From: Neisseria animaloris | Lineage (GTDB): Bacteria > Pseudomonadota > Gammaproteobacteria > Burkholderiales > Neisseriaceae | Assembly (NCBI RefSeq): GCF_900637855.1 | Contig: NZ_LR134440.1 | Coordinates: forward strand, 744,001-808,000 | Direction: 5' to 3' | Length of the DNA stretch: 64,000 nt | Shown here: positions 30,562 through 40,255 of the stretch, piece by piece | Layout: each line of letters opens with the position of its first letter | Numbering within the stretch: the stretch's first letter is position 1 | Translations under genes and position numbers: made by a program | The notes under the pieces: generated by a model | Told to the model about the DNA's origin: nothing | Seen by the model: only the letters and a program-made list of their open reading frames with translations | The model's database searches: none

Positions 30562-30592
30562 GAGGCCGTCTGAAACTTTTCAGACGGCCTCT
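30562..30592. terminator. DUS hairpin between smc and fixH
   Basis: GAGGCCGTCTGAAA and TTTCAGACGGCCTC with a short loop, between convergent stops. Confidence 0.75.
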
Positions 30593-30608
30593 CCAACCGA
30601 AACTCTTA

Positions 30609-31166
30609 TTATTGTGCCGCACTTGCCGGAGCAAGCAATTTTTCCATCGGCTTCAGGTTAACTGCATTACCCTGACTCACAATCCATCTATCTTCCACAC
30701 GCCACTTGCCGGCCGCATCTTCTACACGGATATACCAGTGGTTTGTATCGGGCAGCGGTTTGAACACGGCGTTGTATTCCGATTTTCCGCCCGAGGTAAC
30801 CCCGCCTTGTGCCACCTGTAATTTCACTGTTTGATCACCGGCTTTTTTAGCCGGATGCAGCAACACCAGATTAACCGCTTCTTTCGGGTCAAAATCCCCG
30901 CTTACGAACACTTTGGCCGCATTGTGGTCGGGACTGATTAACACTTGGGCATGAATATTACGCTTTAAAGCCTCTTCATCGCGATGCAGTTGGATGTCGA
31001 TATGTTTGCCGTCCTTATAATAATCGTCCGACACTAAATCGGCTGCGTTTTTCTGCGCCAGATAGAACGTAACGAATGCCGCCACAACCACAATGGCCGG
31101 GCCGGCCATCAAAATCCACGGCCACGGCTCTTTGTACCAAACTTTAGACCTTTGCGGAATTGCCAA
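30609..31166 (-). CDS. fixH: FixH family protein
   Basis: 185 residues. One membrane span (about 17-38, WPWILMAGPAIVVVAAFVTFYLA) is followed by NAADLVSDDYYKDGKHID, the FixH signature, and a periplasmic β-sandwich domain. FixH proteins assist copper or haem handling in cbb3 oxidase maturation, though the exact role is unsettled. The only suitable start is TTG at 31166, two bases after the ccoG stop, with GGAG inside the end of ccoG; translational coupling is likely. The next ATG would fall inside the membrane span. DUS hairpin downstream. Confidence 0.85.
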   Translation of the reverse strand: MAIPQRSKVWYKEPWPWILMAGPAIVVVAAFVTFYLAQKNAADLVSDDYYKDGKHIDIQLHRDEEALKRNIHAQVLISPDHNAAKVFVSGDFDPKEAVNLVLLHPAKKAGDQTVKLQVAQGGVTSGGKSEYNAVFKPLPDTNHWYIRVEDAAGKWRVEDRWIVSQGNAVNLKPMEKLLAPASAAQ

Positions 31167-31168
31167 TA

Positions 31169-32608
31169 TTACTCTCCAATAAATGATGCTTTACTACTGA
31201 TGGTACGTGTTTCGGCGACAGGATCGTCCACTTCGCGATAGTTGAATTCAAACTCAATCGGATGGCTGCCTTTGCCGGCATATTCGGGAATCGTCGAAAC
31301 CTGCACCGGAATAGTAATGGTTTCGCCGCCCGGCACTTTCAAGCCTTCGGCAGGCAGGCCGGTAAGTGCGATTTCTTCAAAGCCGCTCACCTTAGCCGTG
31401 AGAATCTGCTCCCGCTCATTGGCATTAATCACACGCAGATTATAAGCATTTTCCAACCAGCCCTGAGAATTTTCGCGCACCATCACACCGCGGTCTTTAA
31501 TAATATCCACTTCCAACGTCTCGCGTGTTGCAATACCGGTAATCCATGCCGTAACCACCAACAGTAACACAACGCCGTAACCCAATACACGCGGACGGAG
31601 CAGGCGTTTTTTAATGGTATTTTCAGGGTATTGATGCTCCAGCGCGGCTTCGGTAGTGTAACGGATCAAACCGCGGGGATAATTCATCTTATCCATGATT
31701 TCATCGCAGGCATCAATACAGGCCGCACAACCGATACATTCGTATTGCAACCCGTTGCGGATGTCGATACCTACCGGACACACTTGTACGCACATCGTAC
31801 AGTTGATGCAGTCGCCGAGTGTGCTTTCTTCTCTGCTTACTTTTTTCTTACGGGCACCTCGCGGTTCGCCGCGCTCTTCATCGTAAGAAATAATCAAAGT
31901 ATCGCGATCAAACATCGCACTTTGGAAACGCGCGTACGGGCACATGTATTTGCACACCTGCTCGCGCATCATGTGGCCCATCAGCCAGGTCATAAAGCCG
32001 TAAAACACTGCAGCGAACAGCGTACCGCCGCCAACGGTAAAGTTGAAAATACCCGGCACCAATTCGCGAATCGGCGTAAACCATCCTGCAAACGTAATAC
32101 CCGTCCAGGCACTGACTGCAAAAATCAATAAGTATTTAAGCGCCTTAATGCGGATTTTGCGGAAATTCCACGGCTCTTTTTCCAACTTCAACCTTTTATT
32201 GCGGTCGCCTTCTACCAAATGATCGATCCACAGCATAATTTCGGTATAAATCGTTTGCGGGCAAGCGTAACCGCACCACAGGCGGCCTGCGATAGTCGTC
32301 CACCAAAACAGGCCGAATGCCGAAATCATCAGCAAACCGGCCAGATAAATCAAATCGCCCGTTCCCAGCGACAAACTGAAAATATAAAAATGCCGCTCAG
32401 GAATATCAAACAAAACCGCCTGCCGCCCTGACCAGTTAAACCACGGCAGCACATAAAACACAAACTGCGTAGCGAAAATTGCCAACACACGCAAATTAGC
32501 AAAACGCCCTTTTGCCAACTTCGGATGAATACGCTTGCTGCCCTGATACAGATGAATTACTTGCTCTTTAGGTTCAGCGGGCGACTGTTCCCGTAGTTCA
32601 GCTGACAT
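31169..32608 (-). CDS. ccoG: Cytochrome c oxidase accessory protein CcoG (FixG/RdxA)
   Basis: 479 residues. Polytopic membrane ferredoxin with about five spans in the first half (YLAGLLMISAFGLFWW, LLIFAVSAWTGITFAGW and others). CGYACPQTIYTEIMLW and CKYMCPYARFQ are conserved. Two 4Fe-4S motifs follow: CINCTMCVQVCPVGIDIRN and CIGCAACIDACDEIM. The C-terminal periplasmic Ig-like domain is typical. CcoG is a cupric reductase-like factor for cbb3 oxidase assembly. It forms an operon with fixH (gap of two bases). The oxidase genes themselves are not in this window. Confidence 0.94.
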   Translation of the reverse strand: MSAELREQSPAEPKEQVIHLYQGSKRIHPKLAKGRFANLRVLAIFATQFVFYVLPWFNWSGRQAVLFDIPERHFYIFSLSLGTGDLIYLAGLLMISAFGLFWWTTIAGRLWCGYACPQTIYTEIMLWIDHLVEGDRNKRLKLEKEPWNFRKIRIKALKYLLIFAVSAWTGITFAGWFTPIRELVPGIFNFTVGGGTLFAAVFYGFMTWLMGHMMREQVCKYMCPYARFQSAMFDRDTLIISYDEERGEPRGARKKKVSREESTLGDCINCTMCVQVCPVGIDIRNGLQYECIGCAACIDACDEIMDKMNYPRGLIRYTTEAALEHQYPENTIKKRLLRPRVLGYGVVLLLVVTAWITGIATRETLEVDIIKDRGVMVRENSQGWLENAYNLRVINANEREQILTAKVSGFEEIALTGLPAEGLKVPGGETITIPVQVSTIPEYAGKGSHPIEFEFNYREVDDPVAETRTISSKASFIGE

Positions 32609-32661
32609 GATGGTGTTCCTTATATTTATTCATAAACTTTTTTATCTGAACATTATAAATC

Positions 32662-32700
32662 TTTCAGACGGCCTGATAAACCTCAACAGGCCGTCTGAAA
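32662..32700. repeat. Inverted DUS pair between divergent genes
   Basis: TTTCAGACGGCCTG and CAGGCCGTCTGAAA around an 11-base loop, in the shared ccoG/MocR upstream region. Confidence 0.7.
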
Positions 32701-32717
32701 ACACTTGCCAAATGCGC

Positions 32718-32762
32718 AAAATCCATTTAAATTTTATGTATTAGTACAAAATGGATTTTGTA
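32718..32762. promoter_or_regulatory. Candidate operator of the MocR-type regulator
   Basis: Perfect palindrome TACAAAAT-GG-ATTTTGTA (32745-32762) runs into the start codon. In addition AAAATCCATTT (32718-32728) is an exact inverted copy of AAATGGATTTT (32749-32759). Placement suggests autorepression; inference only. Confidence 0.5.
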
Positions 32763-34066
32763 TGAACAAATTAAAACCCAAAGGTAATACTGCTGTCAAT
32801 ATCGCCCGTTCCATCGAGCAACTTATCCGCAACAAAACCTGGCCTGCGGGCTATCGTCTGCCCACTGTGCGTATTCTTGCCGAAGACTTAAATGTCAACC
32901 CCAATACCGTTTCCGCCGCCTACAAGCAATTACGCGATGCCGGCATTATCGAAACCGACGGCAGGCGTGGCAGCTTTGTACCGCAAAAAACCGAAATCCT
33001 ACATACGGAAACTGCCATCCCACCGAATCTTGTCGATTTAGCCTCCGGCAATATCGACCGCCGGTTACTACCCGAATTTAACCCCGACATTTTAGAAAGC
33101 TACCGGTTATCCACCGATGTAGGCAGCCACGGCGACAGCCCGGAATTAATGTCGTTCATCCGAAACTGGCTCAGCCGAAACACCGGCATACATGCAGAAA
33201 CCATGCTGCTTTCCGGCAGCCTTGACATCATCGAACGCGCCCTCGTCCAACGCTGCATGCCCGGTGCCAAAGTATTGGTGGAATCTCCCTGCTGGCTGCC
33301 CCTGTTGGCCCTGCTTTCACACTTGCGCCTTGAAGCCGTGCCCGCAGTAATGGACGAAGAAGGTGCCGTTATCCCGCCAAACATATCATTCGACAACATT
33401 TCCGCCGTCATTCTTACCGCCCGCGCCCATAGCCCTACCGGTATCTGCTACAGCAAAAAACGCTGGAGTCAATGGCAACAACTTCTCAGCCGCCATGATG
33501 CCCTCCTGATTATCGATGACCATTGGGCGGCACTTAGTTCGCACCCCTTCCACGGCATGGAAGGCTTCACTAATGAATGGATTTACAGCACTTCCACCAG
33601 TAAATTTCTCGGTACCGATGCCCGCATCGCCATTGCAGCCAGTAACGGTTCCACACTGCGTGCCATGAAGAAACGCTTCTCACTCGGCCCGCGCTGGATA
33701 AGTAAACTTCTCCAACACATCACACTCAAACTGTGGCAACAACTCGGTTCAGACGGCCTAAAAGCCATAGCCGAAAGCTACCAAGCCCGGCGCGACTGTT
33801 TGATTACGAATCTCAAACAACACGGCATCCATGTCCCCGGCAGCACAGGCGAAGGCCAACACATCTGGCTGCCTGTGCCCAACGAGGCACAAATCATCCA
33901 ATTTCTTGCAGCCAAAGGCTGGGCCGTGCAAAGCGGTGCTCCCTTCAACCTCAGCAAACAACCGGCCGTACGTATCACTATCGGCAACTTGACGATGACA
34001 GATTGCAAAACTTTGGCCGACGATATTGCAGAAACTCTGGCCGTAAACGGCAAAGCGATTTACTGA
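32762..34066 (+). CDS. MocR-type GntR family regulator with aminotransferase domain
   Basis: 434 residues. The N-terminal GntR winged helix (about 8-75) shows SIEQLIRNKTWPAGYRLPTVRILAEDLNVNPNTVSAAYKQLRDAGIIETDGRRGSFV. The rest resembles a fold-type I PLP aminotransferase: SGNIDRRLLPEFNPDI, VLVESPCWLPLLALL, LLIIDDHWAALS and the STSKFLGTDARI segment with the probable PLP lysine. Members sense PLP or amino-compound ligands and act as DNA-binding regulators. The target is unknown: no obvious PLP or transport gene is adjacent. The ATG at 32762 starts at the domain edge; 32705 would place the palindromic operator inside the gene. One DUS is internal (about 33749). Confidence 0.88.
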   Translation: MNKLKPKGNTAVNIARSIEQLIRNKTWPAGYRLPTVRILAEDLNVNPNTVSAAYKQLRDAGIIETDGRRGSFVPQKTEILHTETAIPPNLVDLASGNIDRRLLPEFNPDILESYRLSTDVGSHGDSPELMSFIRNWLSRNTGIHAETMLLSGSLDIIERALVQRCMPGAKVLVESPCWLPLLALLSHLRLEAVPAVMDEEGAVIPPNISFDNISAVILTARAHSPTGICYSKKRWSQWQQLLSRHDALLIIDDHWAALSSHPFHGMEGFTNEWIYSTSTSKFLGTDARIAIAASNGSTLRAMKKRFSLGPRWISKLLQHITLKLWQQLGSDGLKAIAESYQARRDCLITNLKQHGIHVPGSTGEGQHIWLPVPNEAQIIQFLAAKGWAVQSGAPFNLSKQPAVRITIGNLTMTDCKTLADDIAETLAVNGKAIY

Positions 34067-34089
34067 TTTATGTTTATTAATAAATAGTA

Positions 34090-34121
34090 AAAGGCCGTCT
34101 GAAAATTTTCAGACGGCCTTT
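34090..34121. terminator. DUS hairpin between MocR gene and pntB
   Basis: AAAGGCCGTCTGAAAA with its complement, almost no loop, followed by T-rich bases; convergent genes. Confidence 0.75.
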
Positions 34122-34161
34122 GTTTAAACGCTTAAACAAATACTATATTTTTCAGAAGGCC

Positions 34162-35550
34162 TTATTTCTTCAATTCCGCCAGAATCTCATCCACAGTCGC
34201 TTTCGCATCGCCGAAGCACATCACGCTGTTTTCATTGAAGAACAGCGGGTTTTGTACACCGGCATAGCCCGTGTTCATCGAGCGTTTGAACACCACCACT
34301 TCTTTGGCTTTCCACACTTCCAATACCGGCATACCGGCAATCGGGCTGTTTGGGTCGGTTTGGGCAGCGGGGTTCACGGTGTCGTTCGCGCCGATCACCA
34401 GCACCACATCGGTTTCGGGGAAATCGTCGTTGATTTCATCCATTTCCAACACGATGTCGTAAGGCACTTTGGCTTCGGCCAGCAATACGTTCATGTGTCC
34501 GGGCAGACGGCCTGCTACGGGGTGGATACCGAAGCGCACTTCCACGCCTTGTTTGCGCAGCAAATCGGTAATTTCGGCAACGGGGTATTGCGCTTGGGCA
34601 ACAGCCATACCGTATCCGGGCGTGATGATGACTGAGTTTGCGCCTTTGAGCATTTCGGCCACTTCGGCAGGTTTCACTTCGCGGTATTCGCCCATTTCTT
34701 CACCGCCTGCGGCAGCGGAAGAACCGTCGGTGCCGAAGCCGCCTGCAATCACGGAAATGAACGAGCGGTTCATAGCTTTACACATGATGTAAGACAGAAT
34801 CGCACCGCTTGAGCCCACCAACGCACCGGTAACAATCAGCAAGTCGTTGGCAAGCATAAAGCCCGCCGCAGCTGCCGCCCAGCCTGAATACGAGTTCAGC
34901 ATGGAAACCACCACCGGCATATCAGCACCGCCGATAGAGGCCACCAAGTGCCAGCCGAACGCGAGTGCGATGGCGGTCATCAGAATCAGGGCGAACCAGC
35001 TGCCGTCGTCAGCCGATACAAACACCAGCAGCAAGATAAACGACACCAACAAAGCAACCAGATTCAGCTTATGCTTGTGCGGCAGTTGCAAAGGTGCGCT
35101 GCTAAGTTTGCCGTTCAGTTTGCCGAACGCCACAATCGAGCCGGTAAAGGTTACGGCACCGATGAAAATGCCGAGGAACACTTCCACCAAATGAATGGTG
35201 TGCATATCGGAAGATACCTTGTCCGCTTCGATAAAGCTGTTGAAGCCCACCAACACGGCAGCCAAACCCACGAAGCTGTGCAGCAAGGCAATCAGCTCGG
35301 GCATTTCGGTCATTTCCACTTTTTGGGCTTTGTAAATACCGATGGCCGCACCGATGGCCATAGCGATAATAATCCAACCCAAGCCTGCGGTTTGTTCGCT
35401 GAACACGGTGGCAAATAAAGCAATTACCATACCGGCAATGCCGTAATAGCAGCCGTTTTTGGCGGTTTCCTGTTTCGACAGGCCGGCCAATGAAAAAATA
35501 AATAAGATTGCGGCGACGATATATGCCGCAGTTACAAGTCCTGAAGACAT
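34162..35550 (-). CDS. pntB: NAD(P) transhydrogenase subunit beta
   Basis: 462 residues, as in E. coli. It forms the membrane and NADP(H)-binding part of the proton-translocating transhydrogenase that reduces NADP+ with NADH. Multiple spans occupy about 1-260. The C-terminal NADP domain has [42 protein letters not shown] and [34 protein letters not shown]. The start at 35550 ([11 protein letters not shown]) overlaps the preceding stop by one base (TAATG), indicating translational coupling. GGAG lies about ten bases upstream. Operon with the small monooxygenase-like gene and pntA. Confidence 0.95.
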   Translation of the reverse strand: MSSGLVTAAYIVAAILFIFSLAGLSKQETAKNGCYYGIAGMVIALFATVFSEQTAGLGWIIIAMAIGAAIGIYKAQKVEMTEMPELIALLHSFVGLAAVLVGFNSFIEADKVSSDMHTIHLVEVFLGIFIGAVTFTGSIVAFGKLNGKLSSAPLQLPHKHKLNLVALLVSFILLLVFVSADDGSWFALILMTAIALAFGWHLVASIGGADMPVVVSMLNSYSGWAAAAAGFMLANDLLIVTGALVGSSGAILSYIMCKAMNRSFISVIAGGFGTDGSSAAAGGEEMGEYREVKPAEVAEMLKGANSVIITPGYGMAVAQAQYPVAEITDLLRKQGVEVRFGIHPVAGRLPGHMNVLLAEAKVPYDIVLEMDEINDDFPETDVVLVIGANDTVNPAAQTDPNSPIAGMPVLEVWKAKEVVVFKRSMNTGYAGVQNPLFFNENSVMCFGDAKATVDEILAELKK

Positions 35551-35918
35551 TATAAATTCTCCAAATTTTTGGGGTCCTGATACAGTTCGGATTGTCTGAA
35601 AATTGTGCCGTAAGCACGTTCCACCTTGCACACGCGGACAACAAAATCGGCATACCATATTGCTTTGCCGGTTTCTCGAGCGGCTCTGTGTTCTGTATGC
35701 CTTTTCCACTCGGCAATAGACGCTTCACTCTCCCAATATGAAACCGTGATACCAAAACCTTCCGAACGCACGCTTTCTGCGCCAAGAAAACCTGCCTGTT
35801 GCCGCGCCAATTCAAGCATTCGCACGGCAGTTTGGTCGTAGCCTCTATCGCCGTCGGTGCGCTGTGATGTGAAAACAACAGCGTAATAAGGTGGATTAGG
35901 TGTTTGCGCAAACATCAT
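35550..35918 (-). CDS. Antibiotic biosynthesis monooxygenase (ABM)-like protein within the pnt operon
   Basis: 122 residues. [41 protein letters not shown] and [46 protein letters not shown] fit a dimeric α+β barrel of the ABM type. Such proteins include quinone or haem-degrading oxygenases and enzymes of unknown role. It starts 39 bases after pntA and overlaps pntB by one base, so it is made together with transhydrogenase subunits. A link to NADPH-dependent chemistry is only suggested by position. The start could be the second Met (35915). Confidence 0.75.
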   Translation of the reverse strand: MMFAQTPNPPYYAVVFTSQRTDGDRGYDQTAVRMLELARQQAGFLGAESVRSEGFGITVSYWESEASIAEWKRHTEHRAARETGKAIWYADFVVRVCKVERAYGTIFRQSELYQDPKNLENL

Positions 35919-35957
35919 TCCTGAATTCCTTGAATATTTTTCAGACAGGCTTTAAAC

Positions 35958-37493
35958 CTATCCTTTTCTAAACATATTCAACATACGGCGGGTAACGTAG
36001 AAACCGCCGAAAATATTGATGCTGGCAATCAGCACGGCAATAAAGGCGAGGAACGACACCACGCCATTGCCCTGCCCGATTTGCAGCAGCGCACCCACTA
36101 CGATAATGCCGGAAATGGCATTGGTTACCGACATCAGCGGCGTGTGCAGCGAGTGGCTCACGTTCCACACCACATAATAGCCGATCACGCAGGCCAGCAC
36201 GAACACGATAAAGTGGTTTAAGAATTCGGCCGGAGCTACGGCACCCATCCACAATACCAAAACCGCACCGATTACCGCCGGAGCCAGTTTTTTCCATGTC
36301 GGAACGGGTTTCGGCTCGGGTTTTGCCACAGGTGCGGCTTGCGCTTGCTGTTGCGGCGCGGCGGACACTTGAATCGCAGGCGGCGGGAAAGTGATTTCGC
36401 CGTCGCGTGTAACGGTCATGTTGCGGATAATCACATCTTCGAAATCAAGCGCAATTTCGCCGTCTTTATTCGGGCTTAACAGCTTGCTCAAGTTCACGAG
36501 GTTGGTGGCGTAAAGCTGTGAAGACTGGCCGGCCAAACGGTTGGCCATATCGGTGTAGCCGATGATTTTCACGCCGTTATCGGTAACGAACAGCTCGCCC
36601 GGTTTGGTCAATTCGCAGTTGCCGCCGGTAGCCGCCGCCAAATCGACAATCACCGAACCCGGCTTCATGCTTTCCACCATTTCTTTGGTAATCAGCTTGG
36701 GCGCAGGTTTGCCCGGAATGGCCGCAGTCGTGATGATGATGTCCACTTGTCGGGCTTGCTCGGCAAACAGTTTCATTTCCGCCGCGATAAACTCTTCGCT
36801 CATCACTTTGGCGTAACCGTCGCCGCTGCCGCCCGCTTCTTGCGGGAAATCGAGCTTGAGGAATTGGCCGCCCATTGATTCGATTTGTTCGGCCACTTCC
36901 AAACGGGTGTCGAACGCTTTAACCACCGCGCCCAACGAGTTTGCCGTACCAATCGCCGCCAAACCGGCCACGCCCGCGCCAATCACCAGCACTTGCGCCG
37001 GCGGCACTTTACCCGCAGCGGTAATCTGGCCGGTAAAGAAACGGCCGAACGCATTCGCCGCTTCAATTACGGCACGGTAGCCGCTGATGTTGGCCATAGA
37101 CGACAGCGCATCCAATGCCTGCGCGCGCGAAATACGCGGCACCATGTCCATCGCCAGCACGTTCACTTTTTTATCGGTAAGCTTTTGCACCAACTCGGGA
37201 TTTTGTGCCGGCCATAAGAAGCTCACCAGCGTTTGGCCTGCGTTCAGACGGCCTGCTTCGCTTTCAGAAGGTGCGTTGACTTTATAAATCAGCGGGCATG
37301 CCCACACTTCCGCCGCATCGGCCACAACCGCACCTGCGGCTTCGTATGCTGCATCATCCAAACTTGCCGCCAAACCTGCGCCGCGCTCCACCACAACTTC
37401 GAAACCCAGTTTCTGCAACTGGGTTACGGTTGAAGGGGTACACGCCACACGGGTTTCACCGGGCAGAGATTCCTTCGGAATACCAATCCTCAT
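35958..37493 (-). CDS. pntA: NAD(P) transhydrogenase subunit alpha
   Basis: 511 residues. The N-terminal NAD(H)-binding domain (about 1-370) starts [23 protein letters not shown] and contains [20 protein letters not shown], the Rossmann loop [22 protein letters not shown] and the mobile-loop region [21 protein letters not shown] Gln/Ala/Pro-rich linker (about 375-400) leads to four C-terminal spans (about 405-505). It drives hydride transfer from NADH coupled to proton entry. GAGG lies nine bases before ATG. First gene of pntA-ABM-pntB. One DUS is internal (about 37245). Confidence 0.95.
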   Translation of the reverse strand: MRIGIPKESLPGETRVACTPSTVTQLQKLGFEVVVERGAGLAASLDDAAYEAAGAVVADAAEVWACPLIYKVNAPSESEAGRLNAGQTLVSFLWPAQNPELVQKLTDKKVNVLAMDMVPRISRAQALDALSSMANISGYRAVIEAANAFGRFFTGQITAAGKVPPAQVLVIGAGVAGLAAIGTANSLGAVVKAFDTRLEVAEQIESMGGQFLKLDFPQEAGGSGDGYAKVMSEEFIAAEMKLFAEQARQVDIIITTAAIPGKPAPKLITKEMVESMKPGSVIVDLAAATGGNCELTKPGELFVTDNGVKIIGYTDMANRLAGQSSQLYATNLVNLSKLLSPNKDGEIALDFEDVIIRNMTVTRDGEITFPPPAIQVSAAPQQQAQAAPVAKPEPKPVPTWKKLAPAVIGAVLVLWMGAVAPAEFLNHFIVFVLACVIGYYVVWNVSHSLHTPLMSVTNAISGIIVVGALLQIGQGNGVVSFLAFIAVLIASINIFGGFYVTRRMLNMFRKG

Positions 37494-37703
37494 CTCATTT
37501 TCCTCATAAACACGTTAGTCACATTAAAAATACGATTAAATATAAATTAACAGTCGCTTTATAACGAATTTCAAGCGTAAATACAACCAAAGAATGTCAA
37601 CAATTTCTATGACAACAACACATCTTTATTTGTAAGGCCGCCTGAAAAAACAGTATTTCAATACATATCAAACCGTTGCCGCCGATTGGAGAAAACGGGA
37701 TTA

Positions 37704-37712
37704 TGCTAAAAT
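37704..37712 (+). promoter_or_regulatory. Possible extended -10 promoter of gloA
   Basis: TGCTAAAAT, an extended -10 form, lies 49 bases before the gloA ATG. A weak TTGGAG sits 15 bases upstream. Confidence 0.4.
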
Positions 37713-37760
37713 GAACAACCCCACCGCATCTGCGGTTTACATCTATACCAAGGAACCACC

Positions 37761-38168
37761 ATGAGAATGCTACATACCATGCTCCGCGTCGGCAACCTCG
37801 ATAAATCGTTAGCATTTTATCAAGACGTTTTAGGCATGAAACTCTTACGAAAAAAAGACTATCCCGACGGTAAGTTTACCTTGGCCTTTGTGGGCTACGG
37901 CGAAGAATCCGATACCACCGTGCTTGAACTCACCCACAACTGGGATACGGAAAGCTACGATTTGGGCAATGCTTACGGCCACATTGCCATCGAAGTGGAC
38001 GATGCTTATGCCGCTTGCAATGCGGTACGTGCCAAAGGCGGAAAAGTTGTTCGCGAAGCCGGCCCAATGAAGCACGGCACTACGGTTATTGCTTTCGTCG
38101 AAGACCCCGACGGCTATAAAATCGAGTTCATTCAGAAAAATACAGGTAGTGACTCGGTAAAATATTAA
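37761..38168 (+). CDS. gloA: Lactoylglutathione lyase (glyoxalase I)
   Basis: 135 residues, as in E. coli. It converts the methylglyoxal-glutathione hemithioacetal to S-lactoylglutathione in the cytosol. All four metal ligands are present at the standard positions: H5, E56, H74 and E122. Typical blocks are [24 protein letters not shown] and [21 protein letters not shown] precedes the ATG. A promoter is predicted at 37704-37712 and a DUS hairpin ends the gene, so it appears monocistronic. Confidence 0.96.
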   Translation: MRMLHTMLRVGNLDKSLAFYQDVLGMKLLRKKDYPDGKFTLAFVGYGEESDTTVLELTHNWDTESYDLGNAYGHIAIEVDDAYAACNAVRAKGGKVVREAGPMKHGTTVIAFVEDPDGYKIEFIQKNTGSDSVKY

Positions 38169-38213
38169 GCGGCTTTTCACTTTCTCTTAATCTCTGTCCG
38201 ACTTGAAATCAAA

Positions 38214-38241
38214 AGGCCGTCTGAAACTTTTCAGACGGCCT
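38214..38241. terminator. DUS hairpin between gloA and psd
   Basis: AGGCCGTCTGAAA and TTTCAGACGGCCT close together between convergent stops. Confidence 0.75.
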
Positions 38242-38262
38242 CTCAATATCATTACGGAGTTA

Positions 38263-39060
38263 TTAGGAATCTTTATTGAGTTCCTTTTCTACTGCTTGGC
38301 GTACCTTTTCCGCAGATGCTTCGATTTCCGTTTGCGCCATGTCTCGAACAGGTGCAGCATCAATAGCTTCCGTCGCTTCAACCGTTGCCGTTTCCGATGC
38401 TTTTTCAGGTGCAGTCAGTGGTAAACGCGCCAGAATAGTGCTGGAAGCGCTAACCTTATCACCAATGGATACCTGCGCTTGCGCATCTATAGGTAAGTAA
38501 ACATCAACACGGGAACCAAAACGGATAAAGCCGTAACGTTCGCCACGCACCAGCGGATCACCCACTTTGGCATAGCACAGAATACGTCGCGCCACCAAAC
38601 CGGCAACTTGCACAAAAGTAATTTCACGGCCGCTACGCGTGGTTACTAATACGGCATTACGTTCGTTTTCGGTACTGGCTTTATCCAGTGCTGCATTTAC
38701 GAATTTACCTGCATTGTATTCAACAGCAGTAACGGTACCGTCGATAGGAGAACGTTGCGAATGCACATTAAATACATTCATAAATACGCTGATTTTCAGA
38801 GCCTCTATTTCGCGGTAAGGATCAAGCGCACGCTCTACCACAACGATGCGGCCATCTGCCGGGCATAGCACAGCATCAGCGTCTTGCGGAATCGAGCGTG
38901 ACGGATCACGGAAAAACTGCAAGGCAAATATGGTAAACGCCCAAAACGGCAGCGACCACCAATCCGCACAAATTGTAACAATAATGCTTAGAACCAATCC
39001 GGCAATAATAAACGGCCAACCTTCGCGGGCGATGACCGGATGAGGATAAAAACGAGGCAT
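38263..39060 (-). CDS. psd: Phosphatidylserine decarboxylase proenzyme
   Basis: 265 residues. Membrane-associated enzyme making phosphatidylethanolamine. The N-terminal part has two short hydrophobic segments (about 15-48). [16 protein letters not shown] is a family block. [10 protein letters not shown] carries the self-cleavage site G182-S183, where Ser183 becomes the pyruvoyl group. This is the short PSD type. About 45 residues after the conserved region form an Ala/Glu-rich tail (about 218-265) not needed by the family core. The start at 39060 ([17 protein letters not shown]) is chosen since the longer frame crosses a DUS pair. It is divergent from rluF. Confidence 0.92.
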   Translation of the reverse strand: MPRFYPHPVIAREGWPFIIAGLVLSIIVTICADWWSLPFWAFTIFALQFFRDPSRSIPQDADAVLCPADGRIVVVERALDPYREIEALKISVFMNVFNVHSQRSPIDGTVTAVEYNAGKFVNAALDKASTENERNAVLVTTRSGREITFVQVAGLVARRILCYAKVGDPLVRGERYGFIRFGSRVDVYLPIDAQAQVSIGDKVSASSTILARLPLTAPEKASETATVEATEAIDAAPVRDMAQTEIEASAEKVRQAVEKELNKDS

Positions 39061-39379
39061 ATTGCTGTCCTTACTAGATTTGGTAAAAATGAATCGACTG
39101 ATTATAGCCGATAACATCGTAAAAAGGTGGACGGCTGCAAGCATGTCGCTGCAACATAGAGGCCGTCTGAAAAACTTCACGCCGCCCATCAGCTTATTTT
39201 CAGACGGCCTGCATTCTGCTGAAACGTATATAATCCTCCTATTTCCAATACTGGCCGAAATTTTTCCAGAAGTGCCGAATAGAAAGATGTATTGTAAGGC
39301 ATAACGACGTAAACCTCGACAATGCCCTGCAAATGATGCTTTTGTTAAACTTCTCAGGCCGTCTGAAAGGCTTTTCATC
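39061..39379. other. psd-rluF divergent region
   Basis: 319 bases with no gene. It contains an inverted DUS pair (39160-39210), a TATAAT at 39229-39234 facing rluF without a clear -35, and a DUS at about 39357 ending just before rluF. Confidence 0.55.
39160..39210. repeat. Inverted DUS pair, long loop
   Basis: AGGCCGTCTGAAAA and TTTTCAGACGGCCT separated by about 23 bases. Confidence 0.65.
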
Positions 39380-40123
39380 ATGCAAGATCAATCCAACGAG
39401 CCCATGCGCCTTTCCAAACGCATGGCACAACTGGGCTTATGCTCCCGCCGGGAAGCCGACAGTTATATCGAACAAGGCTGGGTAAAAGTGAACGGTCGAA
39501 CAGCCGTCCTAGGCCAAAAAGTTTTGCTTGCCGACCGCATAGACTTGAATAAACAGGCACATGAAAAACAGGCACAACGGGTAACGATTTTGCTCAACAA
39601 GCCGGTAGGCTATGTGAGTGCACAAGCCGAAAAAGGCTACAAATCGGCTGCCGAACTGATTACGCCCGAAAACCACTGGGAAGGCGACACCAGCCGTATC
39701 GAATTTAGCGAAAAACACAGATTCGGCTTGGCTCCTGCCGGGCGCTTGGATATCGACTCAGTAGGCTTGCTGGTACTCACGCAAGACGGACGCATTGCCA
39801 AACAACTTATCGGCGAAAACAGCAACAGCGAAAAAGAATACCTTGTACGTGTGAAAGGCGCGCTCAATGAAGAGGGGCTGCGTTTGCTTAACCATGGTCT
39901 CAGCTTGGATGGAGAAAAACTCAAGCCTGCCAAAGTAGAATGGCAAAACGAAGATCAACTGCGTTTTATTCTGAAACAAGGAAAAAAACGCCAAATCCGC
40001 CGCATGTGCGAATTGGTTGGTCTGCGCGTTGTCGGCCTTAAACGCATCCGCATAGGTAAGGTAAAACTGGGACACTTACCCCCCGGAAAATGGCGTTACC
40101 TACGCTCTGACGAAAAATTTTGA
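39380..40123 (+). CDS. rluF: 23S rRNA pseudouridine synthase, RluF type
   Basis: 247 residues. The N-terminal S4 RNA-binding domain (about 9-65) shows [30 protein letters not shown]. The catalytic RsuA-type domain has [28 protein letters not shown] with the catalytic Asp, and [28 protein letters not shown]. The order and CSRREAD/IRRMCE blocks match RluF (position 2604 in E. coli 23S rRNA) best, with RluB or RluE as alternatives. Only a weak AAGG, the tail of a DUS, precedes the start. The tail lacks the long basic extension of E. coli RluF. Confidence 0.85.
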   Translation: MQDQSNEPMRLSKRMAQLGLCSRREADSYIEQGWVKVNGRTAVLGQKVLLADRIDLNKQAHEKQAQRVTILLNKPVGYVSAQAEKGYKSAAELITPENHWEGDTSRIEFSEKHRFGLAPAGRLDIDSVGLLVLTQDGRIAKQLIGENSNSEKEYLVRVKGALNEEGLRLLNHGLSLDGEKLKPAKVEWQNEDQLRFILKQGKKRQIRRMCELVGLRVVGLKRIRIGKVKLGHLPPGKWRYLRSDEKF

Positions 40124-40182
40124 AATGTCTTGGAGATATAGAAGATAAAAATCTGACGTTATTACAACATGAGAAAATAACA

Positions 40183-40232
40183 ACCCCTTGATTTGTTATT
40201 TAAATATAAATTTAAATAACAAATCAAGGGGT
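40183..40232. terminator. Long perfect palindrome between convergent genes
   Basis: Arms of 23 bases (40183-40205 and 40210-40232) match perfectly around the 4-base loop ATAA. It begins ACCCCTTGATTTG and is AT-rich in the centre. No T-run follows, and it is unrelated to DUS. It lies between rluF and the T1SS operon stop; a bidirectional terminator or cruciform is possible. Confidence 0.6.
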
Positions 40233-40255
40233 AACGTTAATGCGGCGAAATAAAA

